From Symsagittifera roscoffensis (lineage: Eukaryota; Xenacoelomorpha; Acoela; Convolutidae), in contig NC_087067.1 of NCBI RefSeq assembly GCF_963678635.1, forward strand, positions 4,690,647 through 4,754,646: a stretch of 64,000 bases of DNA, read 5' to 3'. Both the position numbers and the translations under genes were made by a program. The notes under the pieces are model-generated. The model did no database searches. It saw nothing but the letters and a program-made list of their open reading frames with translations, and had not been told where the DNA came from. Shown here one piece after another: positions 37,702 to 49,584 of this stretch (the stretch's first letter is position 1; each line of letters starts with the position of its first letter).

Positions 37702-38695
37702 AAAACATTTTGAATGAAAAAATTTATTGAATAAAAATACAAAAATTAGTTAAAACAAAAAATCATCGTAAGTTTTAATAACCTGTCATATCATTTCTTC
37801 ATCCCAGCTTCATCACCTAAAAAATAACAGCAACTTACACGGAACTAACATCATCTGAACCTTAATTTTAAACTTTTAACACTTAAATCTTTACATTAAA
37901 CTTTATCAAGGCTTATCCTAGTTTTCTCTTAAATTATCTTAACTTAAATAACAGATCATCAAGGCTTTCCTTGGAACTTTATGGTCACTTAAATTTTTTA
38001 TTTTCCGATCATCAAGACTTTCCTTGGATCAAACAGAACAATTTTGTTCTCCCATACACATTTTAAAGTGTCTAATGACCGCAAACGTCGATACACTACC
38101 CAACCCTTATCAACGACCCAGGACTAATGAAATTTAAAAAAAAAACTAACCATTTTAATTACGATAAACTGTGAAAAACTTCGGTTACTCAACCTTCACT
38201 TGATTCCCTTCCTCTTAGATGACCCAGGCTAAAACACTTGAACTTAGTAAGTCATAAAATAGTATCTAACAATCTACTCGCGTTCTAATTATACCTGAAG
38301 CTTGTGGACTGATTTCCTATTCTCTAACCCTTGATCACAAATCACAACCCTTAATTAGATTAGTTAAGTCTATCTTAAATTAGAACTTAATCACGAGAAA
38401 GTAAAAAATCATTCTCACGAATCGAAATACTACTCTCTCTCTCCAACCCGTCAAACCACAACAGATAAGATAACCAAGATAAGTTAACCAAACAAAACGC
38501 GTAAGAACTAACTAAGAATCTCTAAGCCAAATATTGCATCCATCATCCTAAACCTTATGTCAAGAGATAACCTTAGGTAACAAACAAACAATCGTATTAC
38601 ATAATTGTTTATTTAAGAACGAAAGATACGACCTTTTAATCACACCACACAGACATACAATAGGATACATTAGGTCAAAACGACAAACACAAAAA
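37702..38695 (+). other. Retroelement leader, non-coding
   Basis: About 1 kb between the donor candidate and the first gag-side frames. It is duplicated in unit A up to ~38262 and unique beyond. It contains repeated ATCATCAAGGCTT/ATCATCAAGACTT motifs and no open frame of note. Packaging or transport signals would be expected here but cannot be identified. Confidence 0.5.
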
Positions 38696-39416
38696 ATGAA
38701 AAAAGACAATCATAACAAAACAAAAACAATTTATCAAAAAAACATATTCAAAACAAAGAAACGCAGCCTCAGAATCAGACACAAACACAATACAGGAACT
38801 TCAAGGTTAAAAGAAGATTCTATAAGCAAAAATAACCCGATCAACGACCAAATATATTTTTCCGACTCAGAAGCTACAACACCATCATCAATAAAAGGAA
38901 AACGCAAAATAAAAAAGTCATATATCAACAAACCAATACGCCTATATAATTGGAGTCAGCCAATAAGACAAATTGAGAGTTACACACTAACAGTCTTACA
39001 ATATAAGACATGATCGAATACAACAAAAGTTTTGACGATAACTCGATACTCCCTTTTTTTATAAATCCACAAAATTATCCCTCCCGAGGACAAATACAAT
39101 TTTGTCATAACTTAGTTAAAATTTATTTGAAAAAGGAATTAGCCCATGAAAACAAAAATTTCCTGAAGTACAAATGAAACGACAAATCCTTGATCAATAC
39201 CTAAAAAATATAAGTAATATCACATCACATTATGGTATATCCACAATCGAAATTGCATCAGAAAAAACTAAATCACAAAAACCACCAAATACAAGCAGAC
39301 GATATAAATATAGAATTCTGAAACGTTTTTACAGACTATATAAAAAATATACAACACAAAAAGTCACAAAGAGCAAATTCCATATTCACATACGATGTAT
39401 TCTCAAATATTTATAG
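38696..39416 (+). pseudogene. Basic 5' frames upstream of gag
   Basis: Two ATG frames (38696-39013, 105 codons; 39174-39416, 80 codons) are rich in Lys, Asn and Thr. The first has a central acidic-serine patch (YFSDSEATTPSSIKGKRKIK) and basic flanks. The second is strongly basic (RRYKYRILKRFYRLYKKY). They lie where Gag matrix or a separate 5' product would start. Both are short and in different frames, so decay is likely. Not matched to a known family. Confidence 0.4.
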
Positions 39417-39532
39417 CAATCTATCCATACTAGAATTGAAAAAAACACAAGGTGACTCACCAACTCAAACATCTCGAGATTCAGCTGTAAGACAAGAAAT
39501 AAGTATTCTCCCAAAACTTTTAAGTACAATCC

Positions 39533-40639
39533 GTGCAAAAATTCACGAACAACGATATATCACAAAATGTTAAAAACGATCTACAAAAGATACTAGCATG
39601 GTTTATAATTGATTATTTTGTCCATAATCTTGACCTTATATCACTAGCAGGAAAAAGTTTTCAACCACAAAATTCAGACGATGAAACTATATTGGCAGAC
39701 CAAATATATAATATGTTTGGGACACTGAATGGTCTCATCCATCATTGATTAATATACCAACTGACATCTCAAGTCGAGCAATTACCACAGTTTCCATTAA
39801 CAGAGATTTTGTTAGAATAACTCCACATACTATTGATGCAACACCTATAAACTATAATTCAATATTCACCGATAGAGAAGGAAATAATAGTTTAATTTCT
39901 TCATTTATTAATCAAGAAAATTTAAACGGAACAAGAAATCTTACACAACAAGATAATCAAACTCCTTTACATTTCGTAAATGAAGAAATAGTTGTAACAG
40001 TGCCAAGAAAAACACAACAAAGTATTTCTCCTATTCACCCTACACTTACAACAAAAAAAAACACAATATTTCCACAAACAACTATACAATCAACAGTGAA
40101 ACCTTCAGTTATTCCAAAAAATTCACAGATGGACTATCAAACATTTAGACCAGTAACAACATCGAGACAAGCAAATGAGCAAAATACATCAAATAGAAAT
40201 AACTTCTCAGATCATAAGTATAACTTTCTACAAAAATCCAAAACAATAAAAACCCCAAATGAATAGTCAAAATCAATCACAATCCCAACATCAAAATGTA
40301 CCACAACAAGCTTCTCAATCAGTATTCTTTAATGATAAACCACAAGCTACACTAGACCATAGCGAAAATTATCAATTTTTTCAAAAAAAAAATAAAAACA
40401 TAAAAAACAAACCTCATATTCAACCACAATACTCAGAAAATGAAGAAAATAATTATCAAAATCAACGAGTTAATACAAATCATCATGACAGTAACTGGAA
40501 CATCGATCAGGCAGATCCTTTCTATCAAGCAGATCTTTTCAAACCACATACAAGAAACGAACAAAGGCAAATAAGACATCAGCCAACGTCATATAATAAA
40601 AATTTTCAATCACAAAACCCAGTGAATACACAAAATTAG
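39533..40639 (+). pseudogene. gag: gag N-terminal region, Gln/Asn/Ser/Thr-rich, frameshifted
   Basis: Three overlapping or abutting ATG frames follow each other: 39533-39748, 39745-40266 and 40259-40639. The first is helical in character (ILAWFIIDYFVHNLDLISLA). The second is Thr/Ile/Asn-rich. The third is low-complexity Gln/Asn (NSQNQSQSQHQNVPQQASQS), like a disordered Gag segment. The frame changes at each overlap, so either one gag has accumulated shifts or the element used several small frames. Assignment as gag rests on position before the capsid-like frame and pol. It differs from the short Gag of typical gypsy elements by this long disordered N-terminal part. Confidence 0.55.
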
Positions 40640-40651
40640 CAACCAACTCAA

Positions 40652-41313
40652 ATGCAAAATGAAATCTCACTACCATATTATCTTCAAAAACACAAAATAA
40701 CAAAGACTCAACTTACAAAGTTTTCTCAAATACCAAAAGCCGCAGAATCATTACAAATGATTATGAATCGATACATTATGGGTGGATCCTCAATGTCTTC
40801 AAATAAGCCATTAATGGTATTCACAGGAACAGATCCCAAATACTCAGTAAAAGATCATTGGTATGCAGTCACAGCAAATTTGATTTGAAATATAAGACTT
40901 GAACCAGTAGATAAACCAATTCATCAAAATTGGATACATAGATGCACAGCTCCAATCCAAACCACACTTGATGGCTAGTGTGGTTTTCAATTTTAGCTAT
41001 AGATATTAAATCAGATTGGAAAAGATTCACACAAGAATTTTCAAAAATGTGCGACTCAGAAAGAAACAAACAACACCAAAGACTTTTATGCAAGGAAGTT
41101 CGTAGAATTCCAAACGAATCAATTAAACAACTTGCAGTAAGAATTGAAAAACTAGTTAGAAAAGCATATTCCTTTAATACGCATGATTATTTTGACAGAA
41201 GTATTAATGATGAGTCTAACAACTCAATTACGACAAATAGCAAAATAGAAGAGAGCATCACATCCATCTTCAATTCGAGAACCCGATATAGACTTCAGAA
41301 AACTAGTAGATAA
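40652..41313 (+). pseudogene. gag: gag capsid region, broken
   Basis: Frame 40652-40888 includes VFTGTDPKYSVKDHWYAVTA and frame 40978-41313 includes IKSDWKRFTQEFSKMCDSER followed by KEVRRIPNESIKQLAVRIEK. The second has the alternating helix pattern of the Ty3/gypsy Gag capsid domain, whose usual signature is a tryptophan-containing helix followed by R-x-x-x-E-S-I-x-x-F-type residues. The two parts are in different frames and separated by stops near 40886 and 40976. The capsid shell role is known for the family; function here is lost. Confidence 0.7.
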
Positions 41314-42500
41314 ACTAGAACAAGCTGAAATCACTATGAAACTGGAAAAAAGAGAAAATTTAAATATACAATATGTAAATAATATTCAAATCACTACTTC
41401 ACAAATATATAAAATTCATGACTCTGACACTGAACTGGCTACAAAAAATCACTCAAACATTAAATATCCTCAAGAAAAACCCAAATTTTGAAGGCAAACC
41501 ATCATTCAAAAAACGGTGTAACTATTGCCGTAGATACGGATACAGCATTGCCGAATTTAGACAAAACAGCAAAATAATCATAACAAACCACAAAAACATA
41601 GAGAACCAAATAAATCATTTTACCAATACATTAAAAAAGACCAAAATCTACCAAACAAAAACATTCACGGTAATAATAGTTCAGGAAAACCATTTAGTGA
41701 TAACTATAATGTCTCTAGACAACACTTCTACTACAGATATAACTATCGTGGAAGATCTCCTTATCAAAGAAATTCACGAAATTTCTCACAAAATAGATAT
41801 AGTCGATCAAACAGTCAAAACAATCAATGTCGAAATAATTATTCAAGATCAAACTGAAATAGAAGCAACGATTCAAATTACAACAGGAATCGTTCAAACT
41901 CAAACCCCCAAAACAGATATTAATCGAATGATCGCTGTTGAAACTTCTCATACAATAGAAACAGAAACTAATCAAACAACAGGAACAGATAATATCCAAA
42001 TAAGAGATCCCGAAACTATCCAAATAATAGATCAAACTTTAATATTTATCACAATAGATCACGTGACAATTCTCAAAATATAAATTCGAATTATGAAAAT
42101 CGACAAAGAATTTTTTCTCAACCACCGCACAGAAATAATACACAATATCAGAAATCACAACAAAACTTTAGAAGTGGTACAACTAAACATCAAAGACAAA
42201 ATAACCAAGTACTATCTACTGAAGAAACTTGATTAGGCCCTCCCGGTATTGATAACACTGAAAGCACAAAACTTTACCAAAATCACGTAACTTGCAAATC
42301 CACAGACGGTGAGAGCGAATCAGAAAGTACGCTTTCAGTAAACATGCTTCAGCTTGAAAATGAATACGAAACACCAATTGAATCGAATTATAATCAAAAC
42401 AATAATAACCATCTCCAAAAACCTGATAATATTCTAGAAATAACACACTATACTGAACAAGAAGTTAAAGGAAGCTCAAGCACAAACAACATAAATTGAA
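41314..42500 (+). pseudogene. gag: gag nucleocapsid region with degenerate zinc knuckle and Arg/Asn-rich tail
   Basis: CNYCRRYGYSIAEF at about 41515-41557 matches the start of a CCHC knuckle (C-x2-C-x4-H-x4-C), but His is replaced by Tyr and the last Cys is missing. Downstream, the frame one base over from the long Thr/Ile-rich 221-codon frame (41418-42083) gives a strongly Arg/Asn/Ser-rich sequence typical of RNA-binding nucleocapsid tails. I take that as the original frame and the Thr/Ile-rich one as a frameshift product. It ends near 42230 at a stop. Nucleic-acid binding is known for the family; this copy is non-functional. Confidence 0.65.
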
Positions 42501-42960
42501 ACGCATCAAACAAAATACAACTACCCAAAAAAAAATTTGGACAATACCACTTCTTTTAGAAAGTCCAAAAAGTAAAGATTTTCAATCACCAGAACTCGAA
42601 ATTAATTTTTTGATAGACTCAAGAGCAGGATCAAAAAAATAATAAAAATTCCCACCTGGAACGAAATACAAAGTTTACACCCGAAATTAATACCCTCAAA
42701 AACTTCAAGCAAATTAGCTACTGCACAAGTCCAACTATTCCTTTTTCTCACTCGAACAATGGAACAGAATAAACTTTGAACCGAACCTTTCAAACAAACA
42801 TTCCATATCACAGATTCAAAACACAAAATCGTTGGAATACCATTTATCACTAAATATATTCCTACTATTAATATTTTAAATAGCAAAATACACATAAAAG
42901 ACAAGTAGACAAAAATAAAAAAACTCGCCACTTACATTCTTGCAAAATCTAAATAAGCAA
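42501..42960 (+). pseudogene. pol: pol aspartic protease region, inactivated
   Basis: At 42602-42640 the sequence reads INFLIDSRAGSKK and then runs into two stop codons. Retropepsins have a D-T/S-G-A active site after a hydrophobic strand. Here the pattern is D-S-R-A, so the essential glycine is changed to arginine. Further hydrophobic strand pieces follow (for example IPFIT near 42838) as expected for a retropepsin flap and C-terminal strand. The domain is too broken for activity. Confidence 0.65.
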
Positions 42961-43382
42961 ACGCCATTTTTCTCCAAATCTAGCCTATATATAACCAAGA
43001 ACGAAAACACCTGAAACAACTGGCAGGATATGTATGTTGCTTTTCAGTAAGTCAGCTCCATCAATATAATTTGAAGCAGAACAAACAACGACTATATATG
43101 TCAGACCTTGAATTCAAGCCAACTCAAAAAAATTTCCGAATAACAATCTCATCCATCAAATACACGAAAATAAAACAAACTCAGATATGATTTCATTACA
43201 TGCATACAATAATTCTCCAAACAAAATCACATTACCTCTAGGATTTCTAGATTATTACTAAATAAATGCAACAAATTCTCCCACATTAGAAGTAGCATAT
43301 AGAGTAAATAATGTTTTGAAATTAATAGATATATGCAAATCAACAATTCTTAACGAAAATTTATCAATTAATTATATAATAA
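42961..43382 (+). pseudogene. pol: protease-RT linker, heavily interrupted
   Basis: Stops in every frame, but a continuous AT-rich coding-like texture runs from the protease to the first clear RT frame. This is the expected place of the pol linker. Confidence 0.4.
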
Positions 43383-44400
43383 GTGATAAAAAACACAGAC
43401 TATTTTAACAAAACACCTTATTTTAAAACAATATTTCAGATATCAAAATATACCACTGAACAACAAAAATTCTTCACAATGTTCATTTTTCAACACTTTC
43501 AAATTACACAAAAAGAATTTGATCAACAAGCCGAACTGCTACTAAGATACCCAATGGTTTACGCCACATCTAAATTTGATGTTGGAAAAGTAAATTCACC
43601 ACTACACCTACCTCTGAAACCTTACGCAATTTTCAAAAAGCAACGAGTAAGTAAAGTCTCAATTTACTTGCAAGACAAAATTTATAGATTAATAGATATA
43701 CAAGAAAAATATGAAATTATTTCCCCTGTAAAAAAAGAAAAACAACCAAAAGGAAACACATTCAGCTAAAGGAGAATCATTTAAAATTGTACTAGACGCA
43801 AGATATCTCAATTCACTCATTGATGAATCTAAATGTAATGGCCTATAGAATGTTCACGAAAACCAATTCAACTAATTCAAGTGATTCGCAATGAGAATGT
43901 TCACGAGAACCAATTCAAGTAATTCGCACAAAGATAAACGGAAAAAACTTCACAACAGCTGACAAGAACAGTGAATACAATCAAATGTCATTGGATGAAC
44001 AATCACGACGCTTAACACAAATCGTCATTGGAAACCAACAAAACGAATTTTATAGACTTTTCTATGGAATCTTCATAGGATCAGCCGCATTCTCAGTTTT
44101 TTGACCACTCATTCTCAGTAACAATGTCATAACAAATTTAGACGATGTTTTCATGCAATCACAGACAAAAACAAAATGTTTAATGGCTTAGAAAAATATC
44201 ATCAACTACTACTTAGAGAAAACATAAAAGCAGCCCCAGATAAATCTCATTTTTTTCTCACCCGTGTAAAATTCCTTGGACAAATTATCGAAGGAAATAC
44301 GATAACTCCATTAAAATGCCGCATAGACGCAATCATAAAGCTTCACCTCCATCAAATGAAAAGAAAATCCAAGAATTTTTTGGAATGCTTAATTTCTTAG
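43383..44400 (+). pseudogene. pol: pol reverse transcriptase, disrupted
   Basis: The frame 43383-43769 carries the RT N-terminal part, with LPLKPYAIFKKQRVSK followed by a helix and YEIISPVKKEKQPKGN, a close fit to the opening of Ty3/gypsy RTs. After a frameshift near 43770 come VLDARYLNSLIDES (LDxRxLN motif), a palm motif with the catalytic aspartate (TADKNSEYNQM), YGIFIGSAAFS, and NLDDVFMQ at about 44134-44157. There the Y-x-D-D box has Asn in place of Tyr. The frame 44176-44400 holds the thumb (FFLTRVKFLGQIIEGNTITP). A 50-bp tandem duplication at about 43850-43930 interrupts the palm. Confidence 0.88.
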
Positions 44401-45160
44401 GTAAATACGTATATAAAATGCAACTAAACTTAAAACCATTTTATAACATCGACAGACAGCAAAATAATTTTGAATGGACAACAGAACATCAGTAACGATT
44501 TAAAGAAATAAATACACTTCTCACTGAACAAATATCAAACACCACTCCAGATCCAGATCAACCATTTTATGCTATGTGCGACACCGCAAATTTTGGCATC
44601 GGCGCAGCATTATTACAATCACACAGAGGAACAAATAAAATGAATCTTATTTCCGCAAACTCAAGACTATTTACACTTATGAGAGAATGCAAAGCTATAA
44701 TGTTCACTCTCACAGAATATGAGTTTTTAAAACTTGGATCAAAACATCCAACTGTTCTCTTCACAGACCATAAACCTTTAACTTTTCTTTTAACACCGAA
44801 ATCAAATCCAAACCATAGAGTTGATAGAATTCAATTGATTTTTTGTTGAAATTCCCATGCCTAAATATAGTTTGGACAGCAGGAAAGAATCTTGTACTAC
44901 CAGACACACTCAGTAGAAACAGACCTCCTGAAATATTAACAAGAAAAACAACAGTAGAAATTCCCATACCTAAATATAGTTTGGACAGCAGGAAAGAATC
45001 TTGTACTACCAGACACACTCAGTAGAAACAGACCTCCTGAATTATTAACAAGAAAAACAACAGTAGAAATGCCAAAAAACATTAGGTTTTCTCTTGCAAA
45101 AGACGAAACTTCACCAAGACTAGGATGCAAATATGCAGCAAAAAACCGACGTTAATCAAA
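44401..45160 (+). pseudogene. pol: pol RNase H domain, copy 1
   Basis: The frame 44574-44849 shows MCDTANFGIGAALLQS (first Asp), LMRECKAIMF (Glu) and LFTDHKPLTFLLT (Asp), the D-E-D pattern of retroelement RNase H. So this domain keeps its catalytic residues even though the frame is truncated and has lost a segment relative to typical domains. It ends at a stop 5' of the KFPCLNIVWTAGKNLVLPDT tether motif, which lies one frame over at 44843. In active elements the domain degrades the RNA strand of the RNA-DNA hybrid. A second copy lies at 48533. Confidence 0.88.
44849..45068 (+). repeat. 110-bp direct tandem duplication within pol
   Basis: AATTCCCATGCCTAAATATA at 44848 recurs as AATTCCCATACCTAAATATA at 44958, and the 110 bp match closely. 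The equivalent place in the second pol copy (48808) has only one unit. This accounts exactly for the change of offset between the two pol copies from 3959 to 3849 bp. Confidence 0.9.
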
Positions 45161-45685
45161 CATAAATAAATAATTTACAAAACTTTCCATTATATTTAGA
45201 TTGCCAAAACAATCACTACGAAGTAGACCACTTAGGAAACTCTACATTTAAGCCAAAACCATATTCATCATGGATCAATAACAACACACATTAAAAATCA
45301 CTCAAACAAAAAAATGTACATCACAGATTTATTCCCTTTATTAGAAAAAGAAAATCTAACTGATATTACAAATTTATCAGAACCTACAGATACCGATTCA
45401 AAACACACAAAAAAATCAAGTTTTTAACCACCATATCCCTATAGATAACATACCTCTCTCAAAGTTAGAAATTGACAATATACAAAATATTTACCAAATA
45501 CAGAGAAATTAACACTTGAACTACTAAAAAAGACCAAAAGCTTGACCCAGTCATTAGGCAACCAAAGTCTTGGCACACTTATAAAACAAAAACCATAAAA
45601 GCAGATATCACAATTCTAGGAAACAAAACACTTCTAAGATACTTTAGAAAATTCAATAAAACATCCATAAATGATAACACAAATA
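45161..45685 (+). pseudogene. pol: pol RNase H-integrase linker, copy 1
   Basis: Stop-rich sequence between the tether and the zinc-binding domain. Some stretches are acidic and readable (DLFPLLEKENLTDITNLSEP near 45320-45380). Confidence 0.5.
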
Positions 45686-46914
45686 TTTCAGAATATCAAA
45701 CACCTGAATTAAAAGTACCAAGTTTATCACGAAGTATGATACTCCTAGCATTTCACAATTTACATTCCTTAAACACTAAAAGACATGCAGGATCAGAAAA
45801 GAAATACTCAAATTTCATCCAAAATTTTTACTTTCCAAATGCACCGATTTGGATTGGAGTATTATGCAATGATTGCATAACATGCCATTTGAATAAACCA
45901 TACCACATCAAAAGCAATTAGCAGAAAAACAAGACCTTAAAGGACAAAGTTTATGCTTTAACCACAGAATCTCATTCGATACAAAAGGACATCACCCTTT
46001 TCAGAAATACAACACTTTTTGAACACTGGATAGCGGAATTCGGATTTAATTACCAGAAATTTTTGTGACAGAAAATGGCACTGAGTTTATTAATAATGAA
46101 GTAATCACATTATGCCATCTATATAAATCAAACACAAATCACGAATATCTCATGCCCCTTGGACTAATGGTTTAGTCGAAGGAATGAACCGTTCACTCCA
46201 AGAACACCTCAGATGTATCATGAAGGGAAACGATACAAAAAATACTGAATGGTCAACAGATGTAAAATTATTCCCCTTGGCTTACAATTCACAAATAACA
46301 ACAACCTTAGGACTATCACCTAATCAAATGGTTTTTAATCAAAAACCACGAAAACCAATAATGTTTACAGCAAATTCCTCAAAAAACACACGAGAATATT
46401 GCCAACCCACGAAGAAATCAATGTGTTATAATCTACTATTACATACACACGATGAAGATCATTTTGATCACCCACAAGTTTTGAAATTAGCCTCCGGCAC
46501 ACATACCGAAAGGATTTTAAAAAAAAATAAAAAACACAATGAAATTTATCAAAAAAAAACAAAAAACAGTTACAAAGACAGAATATTCATTCCCAAATGA
46601 ATTCACGATTCACACCAGTCACAAATTTGAATTTAAAAATCGGAACATTTTCTTTAATCCTAAATTTTGTAATACAAAAAGGAATATCTAAAAAATTACA
46701 ACCAATCCGAAAAGGACCATTTCAAATTATTGACAAACCCACTGATGTAACATATAAACTTAGTGACTCAAATAAAAGGGAAATTGTTCAACACAGAAAC
46801 AATCTTATAGCATACTACCCAAAAGAATACGCTCTTCGCAAGCTAAAACAATTATACTCCTTTACAGGACTTAAAATTGTCCAGAACAACTCAGACAATA
46901 GTCAAAAACATTAA
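45686..46914 (+). pseudogene. pol: pol integrase, copy 1, disrupted
   Basis: The zinc-binding HHCC domain is visible in 45736-45921: HNLHS then H in KRHAGS, and C-x2-C in CNDCITCHLNKP. The catalytic core is split by stops and shifts. FVTENGTEFINNE near 46064-46102 corresponds to the TDNGxEF motif but with Asp changed to Glu at the catalytic position. The third acidic residue lies in GLVEGMNRSLQEH (46165-46205). The frame 46184-46600 continues through the core and LGLSPNQMVFNQKP. The frame 46597-46914 has IRKGPFQIIDKPTDVTYKLS, the GPY/F module of Ty3/gypsy integrase C-termini. Strand transfer is the known role; the D-to-E change and stops argue against activity. Confidence 0.85.
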
Positions 46915-48192
46915 TTTATACAAACTGTTCACCACAAACTTTAAAAGCTAAAAACAACAAAAAAACTCAACAAAAATTTCAAGAAATAAGAAATAAACAA
47001 ATACCTCAAAAAAAAATTAGAAGAAAAAGTTTTACCACAGAAAATAAAAGAAACTTCTCAACAACGACACTCATCACGACTTCGAAATCAACCACAAAAA
47101 GATAAAAAAAAACATTCATTCCACAATCTAAAATATTGAAGAAAGTTGAATTCCAAAAACCTCCTTCTAATTAATTATCATTTTTAAACTTTCAGAATTA
47201 TAGCAAATTCTTCTTTTCTTGTCTATAAATTCATGCTGACACCCTTGAACATCTATTTCAAGTTGAAGCTATCTAAACATCACCTCATTCTGACACCACT
47301 CCTTTATCCGACACTTTGCAAGCTTCAAACATATATGTAACTTTTACTAAAAGACCTCCAGGTCAAAAATAAGCATTAAACTCATATTCGACAACCGGAA
47401 TAAACAAAATCTAAATATTACAACCCTCCCATATCAACTGGTACAAAAATCAAAAATATTGTCCCAACTTACACTCCAAATGTCCCTTAAGGAAAAATAT
47501 TAAATTAGCCTAAAGAAAAAATAGGACATGAGCATTTCGCCTAAAGTAAGAATAACTCCTCGATACACCCGATCATCAAACAGAAAAAAAATCAGGAAGC
47601 TCACTCCTAGACCTTCAGCTTCTCTTCATCAAAAATTGCCCATATTCAACCCACTTGTCAAAAATCAATAAACAATCCGACCACACTCAAATTTTTCCAC
47701 AACAAGAAAAAAAAATTCGGCAAGAACGAATCATTTCTCAAATAATTCTTTCCGAATCAATCAGACTTCTAAAAATACAACTTCAAAATTTCTTTCAATC
47801 ACATCAATCTTTTTTCAAATCATCATTTTTTTCATTAAAGATACCTTCGAATAATTTCTCTTTCTCTTCGTAATTTTTTGCAGTTTTTTCATAATTTTCT
47901 ATTCACTTCACAAAACTTATCTCAAATTTGCAAAAATCTCTGACCACCTCCTCAAGTACGATATTTCAACAACTACCTAAATGTTAAAATAACTATTCAA
48001 TAAAATAGACACTTTTCTTCTTTTAGTGATTTTTTTCACATTTCTAATTTCCCTAATTCTGACAATATGCAATTGTATAAATAAAGCAATACTAACTTTT
48101 GCACTTTTACTTCATAGAAGAATAATATAATATACATAAATTTTCTTCATAGGTAAAAACTTACAGAATCTCTCAAAATTGCTAGTCAACAA
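46915..48192 (+). other. Post-pol spacer, copy 1
   Basis: About 1.3 kb between integrase and the env start of the ancestral element. It holds a Lys/Gln-rich frame remnant (46930-47175) and a 72-codon ATG frame (47655-47873, MSKINKQSDHTQIFPQQEKK) that is also open in the second copy. It ends TTCTTCATAG-GTAAAAACTTACAG-AATC, a splice-acceptor-like sequence, before the duplication junction at about 48192. Confidence 0.55.
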
Positions 48193-48532
48193 CCCCGGAT
48201 AAATCTCATTTTTTTCTCACCCGTGTAAAATTCCTTGGACATATTATCGAAGGAAATACGATAACTCCATTAAAATGCCGCATAGACGCAATCATAAAGC
48301 TTCACCTCCATCAAATGAAAAGAAAATCCAAGAATTTTTTGGAATGCTTAATTTCTTAGGTAAATACGAATATAAAATGCAACTAAACTTAAAACCATTT
48401 TATAACATCGTCAGACAGCAAAATAATTTTGAATGGACAACAGAACATCAGTAACGATTTAAAGAAATAAATACACTTCTCACTGAACGAATATCAAACA
48501 CCACTCCAGATCCAGATCAACCATTTTATGCT

Positions 48533-48808
48533 ATGTGCGACACCGCAAATTTTGGCATCGGCGCAGCATTATTACAATCACACAGAGGAACAAATAAAAT
48601 GAATCTTATTTCCGCAAACTCAAGACTATTTACACTTATGAGAGAATGCAAAGCTATAATATACACTCTCACAGAATATGAGTTTTTAAAACTTGGATCA
48701 AAACATCCAACAGTTCTCTTCACAGACCATAAACCTTTAACTTTTCTTTTAACACCGAAATCAAATCCAAACCATAGAGTTGATAGAATTCAATTGATTT
48801 TTTGTTGA
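48533..48808 (+). pseudogene. pol: pol RNase H domain, copy 2
   Basis: Same as 44574-44849 with only two residue changes (AIIYTLTEYEF for AIMFTLTEYEF). The three catalytic acidic residues are again intact. It has no upstream RT palm in this copy, so it could never have been expressed as part of a normal Pol. Confidence 0.88.
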
Positions 48809-49584
48809 AATTCCCATGCCTAAATATAGTTTGGACAGCAAGAAAGAATCTTGTACTACCAGACACACTCAGTAGAAACAGACCTCCTGAATTATTAACA
48901 AGAAAAACAACAGTAGAAATACCAAAAAACATTAGGTTTTCTCTTGCAAAAGACGAAATTTCACCAAGACTAGGATGCAAATATGCAGCAAAAACCGACG
49001 TTAATCAAACATAAATAAATAATTTACAAAATTTTCCATTATATTTAGATTGCCAAAACAATCACTACGAAGTAGACCACTAAGGAAACTCTACATTTAA
49101 GCCAAAACCATATTCATCATGGATCAATAACAACACACATTAAAAATCACTCAAACAAAAAAATGTACATCACAGATTTATTCCCTTTATTAGAAAAAGA
49201 AAATCTAACTGATATTACAAATTTATCAGAACCTACAGATACCGATTCAAAACACACAAAAAAATCAAGTTTTTAACCACCATATCCCTCTAGATAACAT
49301 ACCTCTCTCAAAGTTAGAAATTGACAATATACAAAATTTTTACCAAATACATAGAAATTAACACTTGAATTACTAAAAAAGACCAAAAGCTTGACCCAGT
49401 CATTAGGCAACCAAAGTCTTGGCACACTTATAAAACAAAAACTATAAAAGCAGATATCACAATTCTAGGAAACAAAACACTTCTAAGATACTTTAGAAAA
49501 TTCAATAAAACATCCATAAATAAGAACACAAATATTTCAGAATATCAAACACCTGAATTAAAAGTACCAAGTTTATCACGAAGT

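Larger units (their letters stand above)
32712..38262. repeat. ~5.5-kb tandem duplication unit B
   Basis: Second copy of unit A. Its right end, GTAAGTCATAAAATAGTATC at ~38262, continues uninterrupted into the retroelement, so unit B holds the original junction and unit A is the extra copy. Relative to A it has a local 80-90-bp extra duplication near 34660-34810 (the AACCAGGAGAAAAACTAAAA segment appears twice) and lacks about 120 bp near 33470. Confidence 0.9.

Noticed and set aside
41418-42083. 221-codon Thr/Ile-rich frame as a separate protein
   Set aside because: The neighbouring phase gives an Arg/Asn/Ser-rich sequence fitting a nucleocapsid tail. The Thr/Ile frame is best explained as its frameshift.
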